Below are positions 53,499 to 62,096 of a stretch of 64,000 nt of DNA, piece by piece. The position numbers and the translations under genes were made by a program. Each line of letters starts with the position of its first letter. Positions within the stretch are counted from its first letter, which is position 1. Source of the stretch: Bacteroidota bacterium (lineage in GTDB: Bacteria; Bacteroidota; Bacteroidia; UKL13-3); NCBI GenBank assembly GCA_027491355.1, contig JAIXWI010000005.1, forward strand, positions 62,001 through 126,000. Reading direction: 5' to 3'. Under the pieces are notes generated by a model, which worked only from the letters and a program-made list of their open reading frames with translations, was not told where the DNA came from and searched no databases.

Positions 53499-53528
53499 CA
53501 AATTGAACATTTTTTTTCTGTTTACAAA
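53499..53528 (-). promoter_or_regulatory. Probable promoter of the GH3 gene
   Basis: On the minus strand TTTG (53528-53525), an 18-base spacer and TCAATTTG (53506-53499), one mismatch from TAnnTTTG, precede the ATG at 53491 by 7 bases. The message would have almost no leader. Confidence 0.45.
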
Positions 53529-53539
53529 ATGGCAGGTCT

Positions 53540-53579
53540 TTACACAAATACAGGGGCAATTGCCCCTGTATTTGTGTAA
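53540..53579. terminator. 40-bp perfect palindrome, probable bidirectional terminator
   Basis: Bases 53540-53559 are an exact reverse complement of 53560-53579, with centre GGGGCAATTGCCCC and arms running out through ACAAATACA. As RNA it makes an 18-bp stem closed by 4 bases. It lies 57 bases beyond the stop of the 122-residue protein gene and upstream of the GH3 promoter, so termination on the minus strand is the simplest reading. No long T-run follows. Confidence 0.65.
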
Positions 53580-53635
53580 TCAATCAAATTTTTCACACAA
53601 GGTGAAAGCTTTGAAGCTTAAAAGTATGGCAACAA

Positions 53636-54004
53636 CTAGTTGCTTATCACGTTTAAGTCAAAATTTAAGCTGTTTTCCATTTTAATAGGTTCAGCTTCAG
53701 AATTGGTAATTGGTAATTCTGTTAAAGTATTTAAAGTTGCTTCTTTACTTTCAACTTTCTTTGCAACAGTTGGTTTTGATTTATTGATGTCTGCAAAACC
53801 AGCAACCTCCAATTTATTTTCTCTGGCAAACATGCCAAATGCAATGGCTTGCTTGATACCCGATAAGGTTAATTCTACTTCAAATTCATCAGCAGAGAGA
53901 CCTTTAGGCAAAATGGTACAAACCAAACGTGCATCCATACAATAATCAATAATTGGTTGAATGTTCTTTTTCTTGGCAATTACAATAGTTTTCTCTGTGC
54001 TCAT
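53636..54004 (-). CDS. Hypothetical protein of 122 residues
   Basis: I do not recognise this gene. The product starts STEKTIVIAKKKNIQPIIDYC and has a compact first part (about 1-72) that may be an alpha/beta fold: VCTILPKGLSADEFEVELTLSGIKQAIAFGMFARENKLEVAG. A charged, Thr/Glu-rich tail with SLNFDLNV at the end follows. No signal peptide or membrane helix. It is a single gene between a palindromic terminator and a 180-base spacer. The ordinary composition and the long open frame for such a short region support coding. Confidence 0.6.
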   Translation of the reverse strand: MSTEKTIVIAKKKNIQPIIDYCMDARLVCTILPKGLSADEFEVELTLSGIKQAIAFGMFARENKLEVAGFADINKSKPTVAKKVESKEATLNTLTELPITNSEAEPIKMENSLNFDLNVISN

Positions 54005-54184
54005 AAATTCTGCGTTAAAAATTTGGGAGACAAAAATACAAATACCGCTACGAACTTGAGGTTAAATTTTAATAGATTTTATTCCCAACGAGGGATTGAT
54101 TTCATGTTCAGGGATATAAATTTTCAACCAAACTTTTATTTGCCCATTTCGGGACCTTTTTTCTAAAATGATATTTTTCCCATT

Positions 54185-56968
54185 TTAGTGCAGTATGGTA
54201 AAACTGCCTTGTTTTGAGCCAACTGTCTCATCATAACCAGTGTAATTGATTTGATACAAATACACATCTTCAGCAACAAAGTTCCCGTTAACTTTTAGGT
54301 CCCAATAGGCAGTTTTGGAGTCTGTTTTAAATACTTCTTGGCCCCAACGGTTATAGATGCGAATGTTAAAGTCTTTTAAAAAAATGGGCACCCATTTAAA
54401 AACATCGTTCAAGCCATCTCCATTGGCTGTTACAGCATTGGGCACATAAATTTCGGGGCTCTGGAATAAACTTATGGTATTTGATAGACTTGTGTAAACA
54501 GTATTAGCTGTTGCTGAGGTTACAACTGAATCGGCTTGTATGGTATAATAAAAAATCCCCTCATCTGAATTTAAATTGTTATCGGTGTAGCTCTTAAACA
54601 ATGAATCAGGCTTGGCAATTTTTCTTTGCATATTAGATGGGTCTGCTCGTAAAATGTTGTATGACAGAGGGGCATTCATCCAACCTACATAAGGAGTCCA
54701 GGTTAAATTGCTTGCAAATGGAACTGATTTACCCGTCAAGTGCATTGTACATGATTGAACTCCAATTGGCCCGTAATTGTCACAAGTATCTTGCATTACT
54801 AAATAGTAACAAAAAGCAGATTGTTGCACATCTACATCTGAATCAATGTATTGGGTATCGTTAATGTTTTCAAACGTTTGTAACAGTGTAAAGTTGCTAT
54901 TGGGTTTTGCTTTGTAGAGGTAGTATTTGGCGAAATCTTTTTCCCAACTAGGCTTCCATTCCAAATATATTTCTTTGTTATTTTTAACAGTTACATATTT
55001 CAACATTTGTTGGTCAGGAATAAATTTCAATTGATCAAAAGTTCCCATAGTATCCGAGCTAGGCCCTTCAACACCACAAATATTAACTCCTTTCATAAAA
55101 TATCGGTAGTTGAATTGGTTATAATTAGGTGTATTCAAGTCTTTGAAATAGCGGTTTTGTGAATTAAAACTAGAATCAAGTAATTGAGTTGTATTCCCAG
55201 CAATGCGGTACAATCTGTAATGACTGAAGTAAGGATTCTTTCCAAAAAGAGAATCACCATAATACAAAAAGGTTTCTTTGTTGTCAATTAACGTCATACA
55301 CAACAATGCTGCACTGTTTACAATTGGCATTGGTTTATATTGTATCCAAAAAGTATCACTTTTGAAACCTGTTCCTGGACAATTACCTTTAGAGTATATA
55401 AAAACAGGATACAGGCCACTTTTATCAGCGCATGTGTTCTTGAAACAAATATCAGTAGTTACTTTTTTGTATCCAGTTTTAAAAGAATCAGCTGGTGCTA
55501 ATGTATGATTAAGAGAACTGTTTAAGGGTATTTGTACCGTTAAATTCAATGAATCTTTTGATGTGGCAACAATTTTCATGCAGCTTTGTTGGAGCACTTC
55601 AATTGGAATGGTATCTGATGGAAAAGGCAATCCATTTACTTGTAATACTTGAATGTTTGGTGGGGGTGGATTTTTTACTTTTATCCAAAACAATGCACCA
55701 GCTTTTTTATTGAGCGGACATGAATTATCTGTTGCTTCTACAAATACTGGAAATACGGGTGTGTTTAAATGTTCGCAAGCACTTTGAAAACAAAACTGGG
55801 CTGTTACAATGCCTGTTCCATTGGTTTGTGGAGGGAATATTGGTTTAATGGTCAAAGGAGAATCCATGATTGGCGATGAAATTTTCATATAAATGGAATC
55901 ACCGTTGGCACCATCTCCTTTTTCTGAACGGATGGTCATACAGATATTGTCAGGAATCTCGATGAATACAGTATCATTTGGAAAAATAATTTTGTTATCT
56001 ACAGATACCATGAAGGTTTTGGGTGGGTTTCCAGAACATGGTGTTACCGTAAATTGTAGTTCAAGCCTGACTTCACCAATTTTAATTCCATTTAAAAATT
56101 CTTCAACCATGATGGATGCTACAAAAACACCAGGAGTACTGGGAATACAAGAAATTTCACCTGTTATTGGGTTAATTGACAATGGTAGAGTCCCTTTGAT
56201 TGCGTTGGAAGCATTGAAACCAGGATTCCATGCAATGGTTTGATAAGGTTGTGGATTCATAGGTAACAATTGCCCGTTTCCGTTTGGATTACTTGGGTTA
56301 TTCCTATCCAAATGACCATTGAGTGGTGTTACCAACGAATACCTCAACTGGTGATTGTCTGGATCTACGAAATTTAAATTGTACTTAAACAACGTATTCG
56401 TGCACATCAAAGTAACTGGGTTGTTTTGATAAACCGGACTGCTGTTACGAAATCGAGCTGCAGGAATTTCGGCATACAATGAAATGGCAGCATCTCCTGG
56501 AAATTGTATGTTGTTGATGATTTTGTTTCTGCAACAACGTTCCCAAGAAAGATAATAACCGGCATTGTTTGAGTACCTATTATCGGGCATTGATATTACC
56601 TTGGTATAGGTTGTCAAATCTGTGCAACCAGTTGTGATAATTGGGCAGTTGATACCCGAATAATCTAGCTTACTGTAAGCATTTAAATCTAAATCTAATC
56701 TGATGCGCTGCATTAAAACATCAGTACCCTTCTCAAACAAACCCACATAAATAGGATCGTCAAAATCTGGCAGGGTCGGTTGTTCTGCTGTACGACTATT
56801 GGGATCACAATCTCTGAAAATTTTTACACTCACCTGATAATTAGTTCCTCCCATCCATTTTACCTGAATGGTGCCACCAACTAAATGGCTTGCTTTTGTA
56901 ATGATTGCAAAGCAGAACAGAATTCCTATCAGTATGTACTTCAAAACATTCAAATTTAAGTGTTTCAC
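54185..56968 (-). CDS. Large T9SS type-B surface protein (gliding motility-associated C-terminal domain)
   Basis: A 927-residue secreted protein. The signal peptide lies in residues 1-27 (LKYILIGILFCFAIITKASH). The C-terminal ~90 residues, PNAVTANGDGLNDVFKW...FNIRIYNRWGQEVF...YLYQINYTG, are the type-B T9SS sorting domain. The N-terminal third (SHLVGGTIQVKWMGGTNYQVSVKIFRDCD) is a family-typical opening; two tandem Ig-like copies of about 130 residues follow (near 315-445 and 445-570), each beginning IIFPNDTVFIEIPDNICM / LPFPSDTIPIEVLQQSCM and carrying Cys pairs, then Fn3-like segments (about 590-830). Probably cell-surface adhesion or matrix. Divergent from the thioesterase gene. Confidence 0.88.
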   Translation of the reverse strand: MKHLNLNVLKYILIGILFCFAIITKASHLVGGTIQVKWMGGTNYQVSVKIFRDCDPNSRTAEQPTLPDFDDPIYVGLFEKGTDVLMQRIRLDLDLNAYSKLDYSGINCPIITTGCTDLTTYTKVISMPDNRYSNNAGYYLSWERCCRNKIINNIQFPGDAAISLYAEIPAARFRNSSPVYQNNPVTLMCTNTLFKYNLNFVDPDNHQLRYSLVTPLNGHLDRNNPSNPNGNGQLLPMNPQPYQTIAWNPGFNASNAIKGTLPLSINPITGEISCIPSTPGVFVASIMVEEFLNGIKIGEVRLELQFTVTPCSGNPPKTFMVSVDNKIIFPNDTVFIEIPDNICMTIRSEKGDGANGDSIYMKISSPIMDSPLTIKPIFPPQTNGTGIVTAQFCFQSACEHLNTPVFPVFVEATDNSCPLNKKAGALFWIKVKNPPPPNIQVLQVNGLPFPSDTIPIEVLQQSCMKIVATSKDSLNLTVQIPLNSSLNHTLAPADSFKTGYKKVTTDICFKNTCADKSGLYPVFIYSKGNCPGTGFKSDTFWIQYKPMPIVNSAALLCMTLIDNKETFLYYGDSLFGKNPYFSHYRLYRIAGNTTQLLDSSFNSQNRYFKDLNTPNYNQFNYRYFMKGVNICGVEGPSSDTMGTFDQLKFIPDQQMLKYVTVKNNKEIYLEWKPSWEKDFAKYYLYKAKPNSNFTLLQTFENINDTQYIDSDVDVQQSAFCYYLVMQDTCDNYGPIGVQSCTMHLTGKSVPFASNLTWTPYVGWMNAPLSYNILRADPSNMQRKIAKPDSLFKSYTDNNLNSDEGIFYYTIQADSVVTSATANTVYTSLSNTISLFQSPEIYVPNAVTANGDGLNDVFKWVPIFLKDFNIRIYNRWGQEVFKTDSKTAYWDLKVNGNFVAEDVYLYQINYTGYDETVGSKQGSFTILH

Positions 56969-57013
56969 TTATGAATTCAGATTAAATTTCTATATAATAT
57001 TGGTTTGAGTTTA

Positions 57014-57021
57014 TACTTTTG
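57014..57021 (+). promoter_or_regulatory. -7 promoter element upstream of the thioesterase gene
   Basis: TACTTTTG is a perfect TAnnTTTG match but ends only 4 bases before the ATG at 57026. A one-mismatch alternative, TTGGTTTG at 57000-57007, would sit 18 bases from the ATG. Which one is used cannot be told. Confidence 0.4.
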
Positions 57022-57025
57022 TCAA

Positions 57026-57439
57026 ATGCATATCAATACAAGTAAATTCGAGACTGAGCTTCAGGTTAGGCCTGATGACATCGATATGAACAACCATGTA
57101 CATAACAGTAAATACCTCGATTATGTTTTAGCTGCCCGTTACGACCAAATGGAGAGGTGTTATCAAATGTCTATGTCTGAGTTTATTAAACACAATTTTG
57201 CTTGGGTAATTGAGCGTACATTTATAGAGTATAAAAGACCGCTCTTCATAGGAGAAAGATTCATTGTGAGAACCTGGATAGATTCGCTTTTACCGAAGGG
57301 CGTAAAGGTTTCATTTGAAATCATTAAAAAAAACAACAAGGTTTCTTGTACAGGCTATTTCAATTATACCATGATTGATGCTAAAACATTAAGGGCAACC
57401 ACAATACCAGACTGGATTATTGCACGTTATTCTATTTAA
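57026..57439 (+). CDS. Acyl-CoA thioesterase (hotdog fold, 4HBT-like)
   Basis: A 137-residue hotdog-fold protein from ATG 57026 (an in-frame TTG is 21 bases upstream). The motif LQVRPDDIDMNNHVHNSKYLDYVLAARY is the 4-hydroxybenzoyl-CoA thioesterase-like active-site block with the catalytic Asp. AWVIERTFIEYKRPLFIGE and GYFNYTMIDAKTLRAT complete the domain. Cytoplasmic; substrate unknown. It is followed 20 bases later by the lipoprotein gene, perhaps co-transcribed. Confidence 0.87.
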   Translation: MHINTSKFETELQVRPDDIDMNNHVHNSKYLDYVLAARYDQMERCYQMSMSEFIKHNFAWVIERTFIEYKRPLFIGERFIVRTWIDSLLPKGVKVSFEIIKKNNKVSCTGYFNYTMIDAKTLRATTIPDWIIARYSI

Positions 57440-57459
57440 TTACTTATTTTAGGTGCTTT

Positions 57460-58893
57460 ATGTTACAAAGTTATTTCAAACTTCTGGTGTTGGTCTTTTT
57501 GACTTCTGGTGTGATATACTCCTGCAAAAAAACAGATAACTTTACCAATCAAGCAGTAAATTTAAGCTTCTCCACAGACACCCTCAATTTCGATTCATTG
57601 TTTGGAAAGCTGTACAATGCTACCGATTCAATCAGCATTTTCCCAAGAAGCATCACTTTACAAGTAAGGGTAACCAATCCATCAGCATACGATGTCAAAA
57701 CAAATATTTCTCTAGATGGTAACATTTATGGCTTTTTCAGACTGAATGTTGATGGCAGACCTGGCAAACAATTTGAGCAAATAGAAATTGGCGCAAAAGA
57801 CTCCATTTACATTTTTGTGCAAGCGAGTATTGACACCATTGAGGTGATGGGGTTTCAAGAAATAAAAGACAAACTTGTATTTGAGACCAATGGAAACAAG
57901 CAAGCAGTAGCTTTGGTTGCCTATGCACAAAGTTCCAATTTTTATTCGAATAAAGTGCTGAATTGTAATAAATATGAGGACATGAATTGGAACAATTCAA
58001 AACCTTACTATTTAATGGATTCTGTGTTGGTTCAAAAAGGCTGTACTCTAACCATTGATGCTGGAACACGGATACACAATTACAATAATTCTGCCATTTT
58101 AGTAGCTGGCACATTGATTGTAAACGGCAATGTTAACTCGCCTGTTGTATTTGAAGGAAGCCGGCTTGACGATGATTACAAAGAATTGGCTGGTCAATGG
58201 ATTGGAATACGCTTTTTAAAGGGCAGTGTTAACAATTCCATTAAAGGTGCCGTTATTAAAAATGCATATATTGGAATTGAAATAGATTCTCTTTCAGAAA
58301 ACAATCAACCCAACTTGGTGCTTGAACAAACTGTTATTAAAAACATGAGTGCAGTTGGTTTATTGAGCTATTCAGGAGAATTAAAAGCCAGTAATAATTT
58401 AATATACAACTGTGGTTTGTATGGCCTTGTTGGTGAGTTTGGAGGAAATTATGAATTAACGCACAATACAGTTTATTTGGGCAACACAGGAACTGTCAGA
58501 AAAGATCCAGGAATTATATTTAGCAATTCCCCATTGAGAAATTCAGATGGTAGTATTCGATTTAGCATTCCACTCAATTTAACCCTCACCAACAATATTT
58601 TTTATGGTAATTTAGATGATGATTTTTTCATTAACAACGATGTTGAGGGATTACCTATTCAAACAAATATTATTGAAGCTAACTTAATCAAGTCTAAAAA
58701 CACAGTTTATAATACCAATAAAAATATTTTAAACATTGACCCTCAATTAAAAGATGTGCTCAACAATGATTTCGACTTGAAAGCTGGAAGTCCTTGTAAA
58801 GGAGCCGGGAAATCAACAACAATCTTCGTTGATATTTTAGGCAGAATTAGAGATGCTTCTTTTCCGAGTATTGGTGCATTTGAAGGAGAGTAA
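57460..58893 (+). CDS. Beta-helix surface or periplasmic lipoprotein
   Basis: A 477-residue lipoprotein, with signal sequence LQSYFKLLVLVFLTSGVIYSC and lipidation Cys22. The first part (about 30-165) is a beta-rich domain with IFPRSITLQVRVTNPSAYDV, similar to choice-of-anchor Ig-like modules. From about 190 to 450 a right-handed parallel beta-helix is suggested by repeated short hydrophobic turns (GCTLTIDAGTRIHNYNNSAILVAGTLIVNG, VIKNAYIGIEID, NNLIYNCGLYGLVGEF). The end KGAGKSTTIFVDILGRIRD...GAFE resembles a right-handed helix cap. I do not assign an enzymatic activity. Confidence 0.8.
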   Translation: MLQSYFKLLVLVFLTSGVIYSCKKTDNFTNQAVNLSFSTDTLNFDSLFGKLYNATDSISIFPRSITLQVRVTNPSAYDVKTNISLDGNIYGFFRLNVDGRPGKQFEQIEIGAKDSIYIFVQASIDTIEVMGFQEIKDKLVFETNGNKQAVALVAYAQSSNFYSNKVLNCNKYEDMNWNNSKPYYLMDSVLVQKGCTLTIDAGTRIHNYNNSAILVAGTLIVNGNVNSPVVFEGSRLDDDYKELAGQWIGIRFLKGSVNNSIKGAVIKNAYIGIEIDSLSENNQPNLVLEQTVIKNMSAVGLLSYSGELKASNNLIYNCGLYGLVGEFGGNYELTHNTVYLGNTGTVRKDPGIIFSNSPLRNSDGSIRFSIPLNLTLTNNIFYGNLDDDFFINNDVEGLPIQTNIIEANLIKSKNTVYNTNKNILNIDPQLKDVLNNDFDLKAGSPCKGAGKSTTIFVDILGRIRDASFPSIGAFEGE

Positions 58894-58933
58894 TGCTTGA
58901 AATGGTTTCATTTTTAATTGTTTATATCTTTTC

Positions 58934-58964
58934 TTGCTTGTAAAAAACCACTTCACTACTTTTG
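58934..58964 (+). promoter_or_regulatory. Promoter of the cobalamin uptake operon
   Basis: TTG at 58934-58936, a 20-base spacer and the perfect -7 element TACTTTTG at 58957-58964. Transcription would start about 5-8 bases later, exactly at the beginning of the riboswitch. Confidence 0.7.
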
Positions 58965-59140
58965 TGACGCTTTCGGTTCAACCTAGTTGATGAAAAGGGA
59001 ACTTGGGTGAAATTCCCAGACAGTACCCGCTGCTGTAAACACCGTCTTTATTAAATATTTTAAGCAATTACAATTGTCACTTTCAGCATACTGATGGGAA
59101 GACAGGCTTAAAAAGGTGTAAGTCAGAAGACCTGCCATGG
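58965..59140 (+). promoter_or_regulatory. Cobalamin (adenosylcobalamin-type) riboswitch
   Basis: The conserved elements of the B12 riboswitch appear in order: GAAAAGGGAACTTGGGTGAA and ATTCCCAGACAGTACCCGCT then GCTGTAA (about 58991-59038); ATGGGAAGACAGG (about 59093); and the B12 box AGTCAGAAGACCTGCC at 59121-59136. The arrangement covers about 170 bases. Coenzyme B12 binding would repress the downstream TonB receptor operon. The 115-base gap to the start codon holds a small hairpin (GACTTT 59155-59160 with AAAGTC 59169-59174) but no T-run terminator, so control is more likely at translation; that point is inference. Confidence 0.95.
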
Positions 59141-59251
59141 CAAATAAATTGCTTGACTTTCGGGAAAAAAAGTCGGACAGCTGCATGAATGTGTACCTAT
59201 ACTCATTTCTGGGTCTGCCTGCCGTTTCCCATAATTAATTTTGAATTGAAA

Positions 59252-61117
59252 ATGTTTTCAATGGTATGCGTTTTTTTTGGTGGCTTACTGAGCCCCTTTT
59301 ATTTGCATGCACAATTGGATAGCAATCATCAATTACACCAAGTAATGATAAAGGGGTATAGGTTTTCGGGCTTTCATACAGGTTCATTTCTTCAAAACAT
59401 TGACCTAGAAAACAAAGCATTTCAGTTTAACCAAAACATTCACCAAATACTATCGCTCAACGCTGGTGTTTTTATTAAAAACGGCGGACCATCTTTATTG
59501 GCATCTAGTGCAAGCAGAGGTAGTACCGCTCAACAAACATCAACAGTTTGGTGTGGCATACCCATAGAAAGTCCAATGTTGGGTCAAACAGATCTTTCCA
59601 TGTTGCCATCATTTTTATTTGATGGAATTGGTGTGTTGTATGGTGCTCAATCCAGTTTATTTGGAAGCGGTAACATTGGAGGTACCATCCAACTCAATCA
59701 TTCCAATCATTTGAAAAAAGGCTTACACACAGAGTTATTAATGGGTATAGGTAGTTTTAATGAATTTAGTCAAGGTGTAAAGCTTACTTATGCCAGGAAT
59801 AAAATCAGCACGCAGTTTAAGTTGTTGAACCAATTTACCGGCAACAATTACACTTTTGAAATAGATGGGATAGGGAAACAACGCATGCAACATGCTTCAA
59901 CAAAACAAATAGCTCTGATGCAAGAGTTCAACTATACACCCAATCGTTTGCACAGTTTTGACCTGAAAATTTGGTTGCAAAAAAACAACCGACTCTTGCC
60001 TGACCTGTTAGGAGCCACTAAAGATGAGGCCATTCAAAACAATAATTTTAATAGGACTATTCTCACCTACAAATTCAGCAAAGGCAATTACCAACTCCAA
60101 TCAAGAACAGCGTTGTTTAATGAGTTTTTTGATTATTCAAGTGTAACAACGCCATTAACAAACACCCGTTTTTTACAAATTAGTCAAGGCTTAGACCAAT
60201 CATGGAGGTATAAAAATCATCACATTTTATTAAGCGGACAATACCAATATATAAGAGGCTTTACAGACAATTTTATTTCAGAAAAATCATACCATCAGCC
60301 AAGTGTATTACTAACCGTTCAATCGAGCTGGTTCAATCACCAACTCGAAACACAAATCAATATTCGTAAACAATGGTACAATTTAACCAATATACCTATT
60401 GTACCCGGGTTTGGATACAAGTGGCAAATTACAAATTGGTTATCATTGAATGGTAATGTTGGTGCTGGATTTAGAATGCCCACTTTGAATGATTTGTATT
60501 GGAATCCTGGAGGAAACCAAACGCTAAAGCCAGAACAAAGTATCAGCGTAGAAACTGGTATTGTAATTAAAAATGAATACTATCAAATTAGACTCAACGC
60601 ATACAATAAAACTTGTAACGATCAAATTACTTGGACTAGCAGTTCTAGTGGATTTTGGCAAGCAGAAAACATCAATCAGGTTGAAGTAAACGGGTTTGAA
60701 CTTATATGGCAACTTGAAAAAAAATGGTTTGGTTTGCCATTTGGTTTCAGAGGCCAACACGATTACTGTTTGGCACTTAACAAAGCACAAACCAATGCCA
60801 CAACTTTTGATAAGCAATTAATGTATGTACCTAAAATCAAGCATTTGATACAATTTGAAATAGGTATCAAAAAGTTTAAGCTTCAATATGTGCATCAATA
60901 TGTGGGACAGAGATTTTACACAAGTGACAATAGTGAAGCATTGCCGGATTACCAACTTGGCAATGTATTTTTGCACAAACAATTCAACTTCAAAATGTAC
61001 AGTGGAATTTCAATGCAATTGGGTATTTTAAATTGTTGGAACAAACAATACCAAAATATATTAAACAGACCTATGCCAGGTCGTCAGCTCAACTTCACCA
61101 TCAATTATCAATTTTAA
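59252..61117 (+). CDS. btuB: TonB-dependent outer-membrane receptor, cobalamin (BtuB-like)
   Basis: Imports a ligand, by context vitamin B12, across the outer membrane with TonB energy. The 621-residue product from ATG 59252 has signal peptide FSMVCVFFGGLLSPFYLHAQ; a GTG start 63 bases upstream would bury this and is rejected (ATG 59261 also possible). The plug (about 30-160) has IDLENKAFQFNQNIHQILSL, RGSTAQQTSTVWCGIPIESP and FDGIGVLYGAQSSLFGSGNIGG. The barrel follows, with GYKWQITNWLSLNGNVGAGFRMPTLNDLYWNPGGN, and the chain ends with the terminal Phe expected for BAM insertion. No N-terminal carboxypeptidase-like domain or SusD partner. The riboswitch upstream gives the substrate. Confidence 0.9.
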   Translation: MFSMVCVFFGGLLSPFYLHAQLDSNHQLHQVMIKGYRFSGFHTGSFLQNIDLENKAFQFNQNIHQILSLNAGVFIKNGGPSLLASSASRGSTAQQTSTVWCGIPIESPMLGQTDLSMLPSFLFDGIGVLYGAQSSLFGSGNIGGTIQLNHSNHLKKGLHTELLMGIGSFNEFSQGVKLTYARNKISTQFKLLNQFTGNNYTFEIDGIGKQRMQHASTKQIALMQEFNYTPNRLHSFDLKIWLQKNNRLLPDLLGATKDEAIQNNNFNRTILTYKFSKGNYQLQSRTALFNEFFDYSSVTTPLTNTRFLQISQGLDQSWRYKNHHILLSGQYQYIRGFTDNFISEKSYHQPSVLLTVQSSWFNHQLETQINIRKQWYNLTNIPIVPGFGYKWQITNWLSLNGNVGAGFRMPTLNDLYWNPGGNQTLKPEQSISVETGIVIKNEYYQIRLNAYNKTCNDQITWTSSSSGFWQAENINQVEVNGFELIWQLEKKWFGLPFGFRGQHDYCLALNKAQTNATTFDKQLMYVPKIKHLIQFEIGIKKFKLQYVHQYVGQRFYTSDNSEALPDYQLGNVFLHKQFNFKMYSGISMQLGILNCWNKQYQNILNRPMPGRQLNFTINYQF

Positions 61118-61120
61118 ACC

Positions 61121-62095
61121 ATGAGAAATATTACAAAAATTTTTTTAGTAAGCTTACTTCTGCTAACAACACGCATTACTCAAGCACAAACAATTTCAAC
61201 TTTTGAAAATTTAATTTTACCAGAAAAAAGTTATTTAAATGGTAGCGATTATTCAGGAGGTTTTGCAAGTGGAAACGCATTTTTCGTTAACTTTTTTGAT
61301 ACTGTTGCTGGTGATTTTTGGACTGGTTTTTCCATTTCAAACATGAAAGATACAATCGATGTTGGATACACCAATATGTACAGTGTAGTAAATGCTACAG
61401 GTTACAATGGGTCTAATAATTATGCGGTAGCATACCAATCTGCCAAAGTAGTATTAACAGGAAATGCCAAAGGAAAACAAGTATTGGGTTTTTTTGTAAA
61501 CAACGGAACTTACCCTTACAATGACATGAAAAACGGAAGTGCATTTTCAAAAAAATTTGGTGGCAGCAGCGGAAATGATTCAGACTATTTTAAAATAAAC
61601 ATTCAAGCATGGAAGGCCAATGGAATTCCTGCCGATACAGTTTTGACATTTTATTTAGCCGATTACAGAGATGCTGACAGTACCAAAGATTACATTGTCA
61701 AAGATTGGACTTGGGTTGACCTAAAAGCACTGAATGACATTGATAGTTTATACATGACTTTTGAGTCGAGTGATACAGGTCAATTCGGCATCAATACACC
61801 TACTTATTTTTACATGGATAATTTTACAACCAGAGATTTAAGTAGTACTGTTTCGGTCAATGAATTGAAGCCAGCACAATCAATTGTAGTGTATCCAAAT
61901 CCAGTAGAAAACAAGTTGTATATTGGTGGAATTGAAACCATAGAATCTATTCAAATTTTAGATTTAAACGGTAAACTCATAGCTACAAATACTGGCGAAA
62001 ACCAGATAGAAACAGCTCAATTGCCCGCAGGTTTCTATGTGCTAAACATAACTGCTGGAGGTAGCAAAATTTTAAAAAAAATAGTCAAATACTAA
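61121..62095 (+). CDS. DUF4465 surface protein with T9SS type-A sorting domain
   Basis: A 324-residue secreted protein with signal peptide RNITKIFLVSLLLLTTRITQAQ. The main domain (about 25-240) is DUF4465-like: STFENLILPEKSYLNGSDYSGGF, FWTGFSISNMKDTIDVGYTNMYS, NYAVAY, and LADYRDADSTKDYIVKDWTWVDLKAL...FESSDTGQFGINTPTYFYMDNF. The C-terminal ~75 residues (VVYPNPVENKLYIGG...IQILDLNGKLI...LPAGFYVLNI) are the T9SS type-A sorting signal. It begins 3 bases after btuB. DUF4465 genes are recurrent partners of B12 receptors in Bacteroidota, so B12 binding at the surface is a good guess. Confidence 0.88.
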   Translation: MRNITKIFLVSLLLLTTRITQAQTISTFENLILPEKSYLNGSDYSGGFASGNAFFVNFFDTVAGDFWTGFSISNMKDTIDVGYTNMYSVVNATGYNGSNNYAVAYQSAKVVLTGNAKGKQVLGFFVNNGTYPYNDMKNGSAFSKKFGGSSGNDSDYFKINIQAWKANGIPADTVLTFYLADYRDADSTKDYIVKDWTWVDLKALNDIDSLYMTFESSDTGQFGINTPTYFYMDNFTTRDLSSTVSVNELKPAQSIVVYPNPVENKLYIGGIETIESIQILDLNGKLIATNTGENQIETAQLPAGFYVLNITAGGSKILKKIVKY

Positions 62096-62096
62096 G

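Noticed and set aside
59189..59251. GTG start giving btuB 21 extra residues
   Set aside because: The signal peptide starts at ATG 59252; the extension would place a non-signal segment in front of it.
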